Source: Azospirillum sp. TSH64 (lineage in GTDB: Bacteria; Pseudomonadota; Alphaproteobacteria; Azospirillales; Azospirillaceae). From it: a DNA stretch of 64,000 nucleotides. The position numbers and the translations under genes are program-made. Position 1 is the first letter of the stretch, and every line of letters begins with the position of its first letter. This document shows positions 52,734-60,370 of the stretch, in pieces. The DNA lies in contig NZ_LGQW01000015.1 of assembly GCF_003116035.1 (NCBI RefSeq), positions 6,280,653 to 6,344,652 on the forward strand, read 5' to 3'. Below the pieces are notes generated by a model. It was given only the letters and a program-made list of their open reading frames with translations, was not told the DNA's origin and ran no database searches.

Positions 52734-53422
52734 TGGCGGCCGGGGCGGGCTGGGCCGGTGCCGGGTTCCACGGCAAGCTACCTGTCCGGGGCGACTTCGT
52801 CACCCGGAATCTGCCGGCGCCGGTCGTGGAGGCGTTGGACGACTGGCTGCAGGACGGCATCGCGCACAGCCGCGACCGGCTCGGCGCCGACTGGCTGGAC
52901 CTTTATCTGAGCAGCCCGATCTGGCATTTCGCGCTCGATGCCGCCATTGCCGGACCCGCCGCCCTGACCGGCCTGATGATCCCCAGCGTCGACCGGGTCG
53001 GCCGCTATTTCCCGCTGCTGGTGCTCGGCCCGCTGGAGGAGACGCGAGGCTTGGTCGAACCCGCGCTCCGCCACCGGTCCTGGCGGGAACGCGCCGAGAA
53101 GGCCGCCCTGCTCGCGCTTGACGATGGGATAGCCCTGGAGCGGTTCGAGCAGGAGATCGCGGCGCTCGGCACACCGGACGGGGCGGCGGGCTTCACCCCG
53201 CTGGAAACCGCCGCCGCCGGCCTGGCGGAGGACGCGCTGCGGACGCGGCACGGCGACCGGATCAGCCTGTGGTGGACCGAGGGGGGGGAGCGGGTGGCCT
53301 CGGTGCTGCTCGCCGCCGCCGGCCTTCCGCCGGCCGACCTCTTCACCAGCCTGCTCGACGGCGACTGGACACGGTTGAACGGGCTTGCGGCCTCGATACG
53401 ACCGCTGGGAGGCCGGATATGA
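52733..53422 (+). CDS. tagF: T6SS-associated protein TagF (ImpM)
   Basis: 229 aa from the ATG at 52733. It starts with GAGFHGKLPVRGDFVTRNLPAPVVEALDDWLQ and has SSPIWHFALDAA and MIPSVDRVGRYFPLLVLG, the ImpM pattern. In Pseudomonas and Agrobacterium TagF represses T6SS after translation, partly through the FHA protein. It sits between tssM and pppA with ATGA overlaps on both sides. It is a separate protein here, not fused to PppA. Confidence 0.93.
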   Translation: MAAGAGWAGAGFHGKLPVRGDFVTRNLPAPVVEALDDWLQDGIAHSRDRLGADWLDLYLSSPIWHFALDAAIAGPAALTGLMIPSVDRVGRYFPLLVLGPLEETRGLVEPALRHRSWRERAEKAALLALDDGIALERFEQEIAALGTPDGAAGFTPLETAAAGLAEDALRTRHGDRISLWWTEGGERVASVLLAAAGLPPADLFTSLLDGDWTRLNGLAASIRPLGGRI

Positions 53423-54294
53423 CCATCTGTGGCAGAACCACCCGTCTCGGTCCCCTGACCGTCCGCTCAGCTGCCGCCACCCATGTCGGGCGCGTGCGCA
53501 AGCTGAACGAGGACAGCCTGCTCGACCGGTCCGAGATCGGTCTGTGGGCGGTGGCGGACGGCATGGGCGGCCATCAGCGCGGCGAATACGCCAGCGCCGC
53601 CATCGTCCAGGCGCTGGAGGCGATTGCCGCCCCCGACGGCGCGCCGGCCCTGATGGCGGCCGTCAAGGGAGGGCTGGAGGCGGTCAACGGACAGCTCCGG
53701 TTCCAAGGCCAGCGGAGCGGGGGGCCGATCGCCAGCACGGTCGTGTGCCTGCTTCTGTCCGGCTGGAGCTTCGCCTGCGTCTGGGCCGGCGACAGCCGGC
53801 TCTACCTGCTGCGCGACGGATGCATTTTCCGGGTCAGCCACGACCACAGCGTCGTGCAGGAACTGGTGGACGCCGGCGCCCTGCACCCGGACGAGACGGC
53901 CAGCCATCCGCGCGGCAACGAGGTGACCCGTGCCGTCGGCGCCTTCGACGACCTCGCGCTGGAGATGCGGCAGGGCCGCGCGCAGCCGGGCGATCTGTTT
54001 TTGCTGTGCAGCGACGGCCTGACCAAATTCGTCGGCGACCGGGAACTGTCCATCCTGCTGGCCGCTCCCGACCTTGCCGCTGCCGTCGACAGGCTCATCG
54101 CCACCGCGCTGGAGCGCGGCGGGTCCGACAACGTGACGGTCGTGGCGGTTTCCTGCCAAGCCGCACCGGGCACGGACGACGTCGACACCCTCGTGCTGAA
54201 AAAGCGCCCCACCGCCATCGAGGGATCCCACGCCGCCGCCCCGATGGCGGCGGTTCCGGGATCCGGTGGCAACGCCGATGAGTCCGTTCAATGA
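53419..54294 (+). CDS. pppA: PP2C-type protein phosphatase (PppA)
   Basis: 291 aa from the ATG at 53419, overlapping the tagF stop; upstream open frame is tagF out of frame. PP2C metal motifs: VRKLNEDSLLD, WAVADGMGGHQRGEYAS, CVWAGDSRLYLLRDG, FLLCSDGLTKFV and GGSDNVTVVAV. It should remove phosphate from PpkA substrates such as TssL or the FHA protein and hold the T6SS off. A short tail beyond residue 250 is unstructured. Confidence 0.94.
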   Translation: MTICGRTTRLGPLTVRSAAATHVGRVRKLNEDSLLDRSEIGLWAVADGMGGHQRGEYASAAIVQALEAIAAPDGAPALMAAVKGGLEAVNGQLRFQGQRSGGPIASTVVCLLLSGWSFACVWAGDSRLYLLRDGCIFRVSHDHSVVQELVDAGALHPDETASHPRGNEVTRAVGAFDDLALEMRQGRAQPGDLFLLCSDGLTKFVGDRELSILLAAPDLAAAVDRLIATALERGGSDNVTVVAVSCQAAPGTDDVDTLVLKKRPTAIEGSHAAAPMAAVPGSGGNADESVQ

Positions 54295-56570
54295 CGCTGC
54301 CGCACGACGATCCATACACATCGCAGACCGCTCCGGCCGATGGCGCCGCCACGCCGGGGACGCTTCCGTCCGATGCGCTGCCGGTCAATGCGCCAACTGT
54401 GATCGCCCCCGGCAGCGGACGGCAAACCGCGGTGCCCGTGACCACCGCCCCCCCTGTGGGGCAGGTCGCCACGCAGATCGTCGCGTCGGGGACGACGGCG
54501 GCGCCGGCGGCCACCGCCGGTCCAGACACCGCCGGTCCATGGACGGGCTCCGGCGCGTCGATGGCCATCCAGCCCGGCATGGTGCTCAGCCATACCTTCA
54601 TCGTCGAGCAGGTGGTGGCGCGCGGCGGTATGGGCGAAGTGTACCGGGCGCGCCATGTCGAGTTGAACACGCTGCACGCCATCAAGGTGATCCTGCCCGA
54701 ACTGGCCCAGGATCCCAAGCTGGTGGACCTGTTCCGGCGGGAGGCTTCGGTTCTGCGTCAGGTGCGGCACGACGCGGTCGTCGCCTATGACGGGATCAAC
54801 CGGGACGAGTTCGGCCGCCTGTTCCTGGTCATGGAGTTCGTCGACGGTCCTTCGCTGACCGCGGTCATGCGCGACGGTCCGTTCAGCGCCTCGGATGCGG
54901 CGGTGCTGCTGGACCGCATCGCCACCGGCCTGGCCGCCGCGCATGAGAAGGGGGTCGTCCACCGCGACATCTCGCCCGACAACATCATCCTGCCTGGCCG
55001 CCGGATCGAGCTGGCCAAGATCATCGACTTCGGCATCTCCAAGCAGACGGCGCCGGACGCGGCCACCATCATCGGCGACGGGTTTGCCGGGAAATACTCC
55101 TACGCCTCGCCGGAGCAGATCGGGATGCATGGGGGTGTGGTCGACGCCCGGTCCGACATCTACAGTTTCGGGCTCGTCCTCGCCGCGGTCCTGCTCGGCC
55201 GTCCGCTCGACATGGGCAACTCGCCGCAAAGCGTGATGGAGCGCCGGATGCGGGTTCCCGATCTCGGCACCGTTCCGTCGCCGTTGCGGGAGGTGCTGAC
55301 CGACATGCTGGCGCCGGACCCGGCCCGGCGGACGCAGTCGGCGGCCTCGCTGATCGGCATCTGCAACGCCCGGTCCCGCAGCGCGTCCAAGACGGGGACC
55401 GGTACCGGCAAGGGCTCCCGTCCTGTCATGCCGATCGTTGCCGCCGGTCTCGCCGCTGCGGCCCTGATCGGCGGGGTGGGGGGCTATCTGGCACTTTCCG
55501 GCCCGGCACCCGACCGCCCGCCTCCGGCTGTCGTCGAAAAGCCGGCCGACAAGCCAGTTGACAGGCCGGCCGAAAAGCCCGCCGAAAAACCCATCGTGAA
55601 GACCGCCGAGGTTGCTCCATCGCCACCGGCCTTCGCGCCGGCTGTGGCTCCGGCCGTGACGCCGGTGACGCCGACAGCGCCGGTTGCCCCCGCCGAGTCG
55701 GCGGCGTCCCCTCCGACGGCGCTTCCGACACCCCCACCGGTCGCCCTTTCTTCGGCACACCCTGCGACCCTGCCGCCGGTCCCGCCCCCTGTCGCGACGG
55801 GCGGGTCGCCCGCCGTGCTTCAACCGCCCGCCATCCAGACGCCTCCTGCTCAGATCGCCACCTTGCGGCCTGCGCCGACGCCGGACGATGTGCGGGTGCG
55901 GCTGGAGCAGGCCCGCCGGAGCCTGTCCTGCGCGGGCCTGCACATCGACAGGTCCGGCGGCGGCCGTTTCGCAGTTTCAGGCTATGCGGGATCGGACGCC
56001 GACCTCCGTCTTCTCAACGACCGGCTGAGCAATTTTGCTGCGGAAAGCAAGATCGACCTGTCGCTGTCGGTCCGTCCGTGGCCCTTCTGCGAGGCGCTGG
56101 CCATCGCCATTCCGCCCACCGAAGCCATGCGGGGCGAGTATGTTCAGATTGGCCTCAACAAGCCGTCCCTCGTCTACCGTGACGGGGAAACGCTGATGGT
56201 GACGGTCAAGGCCGGCATGCTCGGCGGCCATCTCACCGTCGATTACCTGGATCTCGACGGCAGCGTCGTGCATATGGTGCCCATGCCTCTCCGCCGCGAC
56301 GGCCAGATCAACGCGCGGCAGTCTATCACGCTGGGCGCCGAGGCGAACAAGGTCGACAAGAACACGCGGGTCTACGACATCTCCGCCCCCTTCGGGCCGG
56401 GGATGATCCTGGCGGTGCTGACGGCGAAACCGCTGTTCGCCGCGAACCGGCCGGAGGTGGAGCGCGCGTCCGACTATCTCCCGGCTCTGCGGGCCAAGCT
56501 GGCGAATCTTGGGGAGGGCAATCGCGAACTGGCCAGCGACGCGGTCTTCTTCACGACGGTCGCCCGCTGA
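54291..56570 (+). CDS. ppkA: Membrane Ser/Thr protein kinase (PpkA)
   Basis: 759 aa; ATG overlaps the pppA stop. A Thr/Pro/Ala-rich N-terminus (1-95) precedes a Hanks-type kinase domain (about 100-345): GGMGEVYRA, HAIKVI (Lys), HRDISPDNII (catalytic), DFGISK and YASPEQIG. A membrane helix lies near 380-402 (MPIVAAGLAAAALIGG), then a periplasmic Lys-Pro-Glu repeat (KPADKPVDRPAEKPAEKP) and Pro-rich stretch. The C-terminal domain resembles DUF4384 (VQIGLNKPSLVYRDGETLMVTVKA). In relatives such kinases phosphorylate the FHA protein or TssL to turn on secretion, perhaps sensing envelope state through the periplasmic part. Confidence 0.93.
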   Translation: MTLPHDDPYTSQTAPADGAATPGTLPSDALPVNAPTVIAPGSGRQTAVPVTTAPPVGQVATQIVASGTTAAPAATAGPDTAGPWTGSGASMAIQPGMVLSHTFIVEQVVARGGMGEVYRARHVELNTLHAIKVILPELAQDPKLVDLFRREASVLRQVRHDAVVAYDGINRDEFGRLFLVMEFVDGPSLTAVMRDGPFSASDAAVLLDRIATGLAAAHEKGVVHRDISPDNIILPGRRIELAKIIDFGISKQTAPDAATIIGDGFAGKYSYASPEQIGMHGGVVDARSDIYSFGLVLAAVLLGRPLDMGNSPQSVMERRMRVPDLGTVPSPLREVLTDMLAPDPARRTQSAASLIGICNARSRSASKTGTGTGKGSRPVMPIVAAGLAAAALIGGVGGYLALSGPAPDRPPPAVVEKPADKPVDRPAEKPAEKPIVKTAEVAPSPPAFAPAVAPAVTPVTPTAPVAPAESAASPPTALPTPPPVALSSAHPATLPPVPPPVATGGSPAVLQPPAIQTPPAQIATLRPAPTPDDVRVRLEQARRSLSCAGLHIDRSGGGRFAVSGYAGSDADLRLLNDRLSNFAAESKIDLSLSVRPWPFCEALAIAIPPTEAMRGEYVQIGLNKPSLVYRDGETLMVTVKAGMLGGHLTVDYLDLDGSVVHMVPMPLRRDGQINARQSITLGAEANKVDKNTRVYDISAPFGPGMILAVLTAKPLFAANRPEVERASDYLPALRAKLANLGEGNRELASDAVFFTTVAR

Positions 56571-56572
56571 GA

Positions 56573-58201
56573 ATGGCTCCCACTCCATTGCGCCGGATCG
56601 GGTTTGCCGCGCTTCTGCTCGCCGTCCTGGCGGGTGCGGCATCCCTATGGACGGTGGGCATGCGGTCACCGACGCTACCTGAGCCGGCAGCGCCGGCGCC
56701 GGTCGTCGTCGCCGTGCCGCCGCCGCCGGTGGCCGCTGCGCCGCCGGCACCGCTCTACGGCAGTTTGCGTCCGGCACCGTGTCCGTCGCCCGACCGGGAC
56801 CCACCCTCCGTCCCCTCTCCGCGCTGTGCCGCCCTGACGGTGCCGCAGGATTGGGACCATGCCGCGGGTCCGGCGGTGGAGGTCTTCGTGGCGGTGCTGC
56901 CGGCCACCAGCCCGGCACCGCACGAGGAGCCCGTGCTGGTGTTGACGGGCGGCCCCGGACAGGCGGGCAGCGACGAGATCGGCTCCGCCGGAACCATGCT
57001 GAAGGCGATGCGCGCGCGCCGCGACATCATTCTGCTCGACCAGCGGGGAACCGGCCGCTCCGTTCCATCGCTCCGCTGCCCGGCCATAGATCCCATGCGC
57101 TTCTGGTACGGTGGCCTGACGGCCGACGACGTGCTGGAATGCCTCGGCCCGGTGCAGGCGGCCGGCTATCGCCTGGAGCATTTCGACACGCGGCAGAGCG
57201 CGCTGGACGTTTCCGCCCTCCGGCGTGCGCTCGACCTCCCGAACTGGAACATCGTCGCGACCTCCTACGGCACCATCCTGGCGCAGGAGCTGGTGCGCGA
57301 GGACGGCGATGCGATTCGGACGCTGACCCTGAATTCCCCGACAACGGCCTCCGCGACCTGGCTGGACGATGACCGGCTGGCATCGGTGCAGCGCGCTTTC
57401 CGAACGGTGACCGAAGATTGCGCGGCGATGACCGATTGCGCCCGGCATTTCCCCGGCCTGGCCGGTGCGGTTCCGCGGATCGCCAAGGCGCTGTCCGCGA
57501 GGCCGCTGACCTTGCGTGTGCGCGACCCGCGCAATGGACGCGAGTCCGACCTCCGGCTGGGGTGGCCGGTCATTGCGGGAACGCTGGCCTTCCATCTCGG
57601 AACCGGCGCCGAAATGGTTCGGGTGCCGGCCATGCTGGACTATCTTGACAAAATAAGCGCCGACCGCCAGGGGGCCGACACGCGGCGGCTGACGGACATC
57701 CTGGCGCCGGAGCCCTTCTGGCGGATTTTCGACCACCTTGCCTACGGCCTCAATCTGGTCATCGGTTGCCGCGAGAACCGCCCGCGCATCGACGCCCGCG
57801 CCGCCCGTGCCGCCGGGGCCGCTTATTACCCGCAAGTGGTCGCCGAAGCCATCGAGACCGACTACGACATCGCCTGCCCGACGCTGAAGCTGCCGCCGGC
57901 GGACCCGGCCTTCTACCGCCCGGTGATGGCGAACACTCCCGCCCTGATCCTGACGGGGGTCTACGACACGCTGTCCCCGACGGTGCAGGCGGAGGCGCTT
58001 GCGAAAGCGTTCGGTGGCGCGAAGATCGTCCGCTTTCGTGGATTGGGCCACGATGTGCTGGGCACCAGCTCCTGCGCCGGGGCAATCGCGGCGCGCTTCG
58101 TCGAGACCGCCGGAACGGAAGCGCCGCAAGACTGCGCGGACCGGTTCCTGCCTCCATCCTTCGATACCACGCTGCCGGGGGGCGAGGAGACGAGACGGTG
58201 A
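56573..58201 (+). CDS. Exported or membrane-anchored alpha/beta hydrolase (TAP / proline iminopeptidase-like)
   Basis: 542 aa. An N-terminal hydrophobic segment (about 8-30, FAALLLAVLAGAASLWTVG) and Pro-rich linker (about 35-60) precede the catalytic domain. Seen: VLVLTGGPGQAGSD, IILLDQRGTGRS, nucleophile Ser231 in VATSYGTILAQ, Asp in LTGVYDTLSP and His in FRGLGHDVLG. The order fits the tripeptidyl-aminopeptidase-like S33 group, which removes short peptides or N-terminal residues. It starts two bases after ppkA, so it belongs to the T6SS operon. It might trim envelope peptides or be an unusual effector; both are inferences. Confidence 0.85.
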   Translation: MAPTPLRRIGFAALLLAVLAGAASLWTVGMRSPTLPEPAAPAPVVVAVPPPPVAAAPPAPLYGSLRPAPCPSPDRDPPSVPSPRCAALTVPQDWDHAAGPAVEVFVAVLPATSPAPHEEPVLVLTGGPGQAGSDEIGSAGTMLKAMRARRDIILLDQRGTGRSVPSLRCPAIDPMRFWYGGLTADDVLECLGPVQAAGYRLEHFDTRQSALDVSALRRALDLPNWNIVATSYGTILAQELVREDGDAIRTLTLNSPTTASATWLDDDRLASVQRAFRTVTEDCAAMTDCARHFPGLAGAVPRIAKALSARPLTLRVRDPRNGRESDLRLGWPVIAGTLAFHLGTGAEMVRVPAMLDYLDKISADRQGADTRRLTDILAPEPFWRIFDHLAYGLNLVIGCRENRPRIDARAARAAGAAYYPQVVAEAIETDYDIACPTLKLPPADPAFYRPVMANTPALILTGVYDTLSPTVQAEALAKAFGGAKIVRFRGLGHDVLGTSSCAGAIAARFVETAGTEAPQDCADRFLPPSFDTTLPGGEETRR

Positions 58202-58566
58202 CAGCCGTTCGAGATCGGGCTGCGTCGGCCGGGGGGATCGCCATCGGCAGGGGATGGGCTGACCGCCTTCTTCCCGGGATTTGCCTCTTTTGCGCGCATG
58301 ATAACTTTCCGTTCGCTTGTTTGCGAGTGATTTAAAAGCAACTAACCCTTAATAAGACATATGATGTCTCCTTGTGACGACTTAGACGCTTGACCGAAGG
58401 CATATGCTCTTGTTAATCCACTTCTGGTCGGATTTCCGTCTCTTAGGTTGATGGAGTTTCCGGGCCGAATAGGAAGGGTTGCGGCCTCTTCGCGCAAAGC
58501 GCATCGAATTTGTCTCAACGGCCTTGTTCCTGTGTCCGGAACCGGCGCGAACTGTCGGAAGAAGAA
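58202..58566 (+). promoter_or_regulatory. Control region of the two-partner secretion pair
   Basis: 365 bases, AT-rich from about 58290, with no supported gene. A dyad AGACAT-ATG-ATGTCT lies at 58355-58369, suitable for a dimeric regulator. TTGACC occurs at 58392-58397 but the sequence 17-18 bases on (TTAATC) is a poor -10; other AT-rich runs (TTAATAAG) lack a -35. A promoter is likely here but I cannot fix it. Confidence 0.4.
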
Positions 58567-60282
58567 ATGCGAAAACTTCCCGGTTTCCTCCGCGTTGGCA
58601 TGGTCGGCCTTGCTCTGGCGACCGTGGGGCAGACCGGTTTCGCGCAGGGCCTGCCATCGGACATCTCCAAGGGATTGCGCCTGCCGGGCGATGTGGAGCC
58701 CGGCCGCGGGACCGAACGCGTCGCCCCTCCGCGCATGGATGGCACGGAGCCGGGTGCCATCTCGGTTCCGCAATCGGCCACCAGCAAGGCTCCGGCGGGA
58801 GCGCAGCGCACGACGCTTCTGCTGAAGGGCATCGAGTTCGTCGGGATGGAGGCTTTCACGCGCGAGGATTTCGCGCCTCTCTTCACCCCCCTGATCGGCA
58901 CGACCGTCTCGCTGGAGTCCCTGTTCGAACTGGCCGACAGGATCGCGACGCGGTACCGCGAGGACGGTTATTTCCTGAGCCGAGCCCTGGTTCCGGCCCA
59001 GACCATCCGCGACGGCGTCTTCAAGATCCAGATCATCGAAGGCTATGTCAGCGACATCGTGATCGACGGCGACGCCGGTCCGGCCGAACCGCTGATCCGT
59101 GGCTTCGTCGAAAAAATCGTCGCGCACCGCCCTGTCAGCCTGTCCGACGTCGAACGCTATCTCCTTCTCGCCAACGATGTCCCCGGCTATACGGTGCAGA
59201 GCAATTTCCGGCGCTCCAGCACGGCGGTCGGGGGCGCGCAGATGGTCATCACCGCCCAGCGCAAGCCGTTCGACGGCTATGTCTCCATCGACAATTACGG
59301 ATCCCACTATCTGGGGCCGACCACCGTCGTCGGCGGCCTGTCGGCCAATTCCTTCACGCCCTTCGGCGAGCGGACCAGCCTCACGGCCCTGGCCACCAGC
59401 CAGTTCAGCGAACAGAAGATGGCGCAGCTGACCTACGAGCAGTATGTGGGCAGCGAAGGCCTGTCGGTTCAGGGCTTCGCCCTCTACGGAAAGGTCGCAC
59501 CCGGTTTTCTGCTGAAGCCGCTCGACGTCCGCGGCAAAACGGTGAAGCTTGGAGCGAGCCTTCGCTACCCGCTGCTGCGCTCACGCGACCTGTCGGTCTA
59601 TGCGGGTGGCGCCTTCGACTATCTGAACGGCGACACATACGTGTCCAAGGCCCAATACACCCAGGACCGGCTGCGGGTGTTGCAGGGCAGCCTGACGGCC
59701 AACATGCGCGACAGCCTGATGGGGGGCACGGCGCTGACGTTCAAGATCCGTCAGGGCCTTCCCATCATGAACGCCAGCAGCTCGTCCAGCCCGCTTCTGT
59801 CCCGCGTCGGCGGCAGCGGGGAGTTCACGAGCTACCGTGTCGACGTTTCCCGCGTGCAGACGATCATCCCGCCGCTCGAACTCGTGCTCAGCGCCGCCGG
59901 CCAATACAGCCGGCGCCCCTTGCTGGCGAGCGAGCAGTTCGCGGTGGGCGGCACCGCCTTCGGGCGCGGCTACGACCCGGCGGCGCTGTCGGGCGACCGC
60001 GGTGTCGCGGCATCGGCCGAACTGCGTTACCCGCTTGCCCTCGGGCTAGACCTGCTCGATTCCGTCACACCCTACTCGTTCGTCAACACCGGTCACGTAC
60101 GGAACTGGACGGGGACACAGCTCCAGGGACATCTCTGGTCCGCCGGCGCCGGGTTGCGGATGAACTTCATCGAAGGACTGGCAGGTCATGTCGAGGTGAG
60201 CCGTCCGCTGACGGCCACGATCATCGACAACGACAGCTCTCATAACACGCGCTTCAACTTTTCACTGACCTACCAGTACTGA
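58567..60282 (+). CDS. TpsB outer-membrane transporter (ShlB/FhaC/HecB family)
   Basis: 571 aa from the ATG at 58567, preceded by GGAAGAAG. The signal peptide is MRKLPGFLRVGMVGLALATV ending GQTGFAQ. A Pro/Gly-rich stretch then leads to the POTRA domain (about 80-155, LLLKGIEFVGMEAFTREDFAP to DGVFKIQIIEGYV), a second POTRA-like part, and a C-terminal 16-stranded barrel. The VRGY-like motif reads GTAFGRGYDPAALSGDRGV, and the protein ends in YQY, as outer-membrane proteins do. It recognises the TPS domain of the adjacent exoprotein and secretes it. Confidence 0.94.
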   Translation: MRKLPGFLRVGMVGLALATVGQTGFAQGLPSDISKGLRLPGDVEPGRGTERVAPPRMDGTEPGAISVPQSATSKAPAGAQRTTLLLKGIEFVGMEAFTREDFAPLFTPLIGTTVSLESLFELADRIATRYREDGYFLSRALVPAQTIRDGVFKIQIIEGYVSDIVIDGDAGPAEPLIRGFVEKIVAHRPVSLSDVERYLLLANDVPGYTVQSNFRRSSTAVGGAQMVITAQRKPFDGYVSIDNYGSHYLGPTTVVGGLSANSFTPFGERTSLTALATSQFSEQKMAQLTYEQYVGSEGLSVQGFALYGKVAPGFLLKPLDVRGKTVKLGASLRYPLLRSRDLSVYAGGAFDYLNGDTYVSKAQYTQDRLRVLQGSLTANMRDSLMGGTALTFKIRQGLPIMNASSSSSPLLSRVGGSGEFTSYRVDVSRVQTIIPPLELVLSAAGQYSRRPLLASEQFAVGGTAFGRGYDPAALSGDRGVAASAELRYPLALGLDLLDSVTPYSFVNTGHVRNWTGTQLQGHLWSAGAGLRMNFIEGLAGHVEVSRPLTATIIDNDSSHNTRFNFSLTYQY

Positions 60283-60304
60283 CCCTGGCCAGTACTGACC
60301 CTGG
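60273..60304 (+). repeat. Perfect 16-bp tandem duplication at the tpsB stop
   Basis: CCAGTACTGACCCTGG occurs twice with no gap (60273-60288, 60289-60304). The first copy contains the tpsB stop TGA and encodes its last residues; the second brings another TGA. It looks like a recent slippage or duplication that left the reading frame intact. Confidence 0.8.
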
Positions 60305-60309
60305 CTCAG

Positions 60310-60331
60310 GGCCGGCGGTTCCGTGCCGGCC
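60310..60331 (+). repeat. Hairpin between tpsB and tpsA
   Basis: GGCCGGC, loop GGTTCCGT, GCCGGCC: a perfect 7-bp GC stem 28 bases after the tpsB stop and 40 before tpsA. There is no T-run. It may adjust relative expression of the two partners. Confidence 0.4.
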
Positions 60332-60370
60332 AGACGACGACAGAGACAGCGCGCAGAAGGGATGCGGATT

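Noticed and set aside
54288..55943. 551-aa minus-strand ORF opposite ppkA
   Set aside because: Arg/Gly-rich shadow of the kinase gene without motifs.
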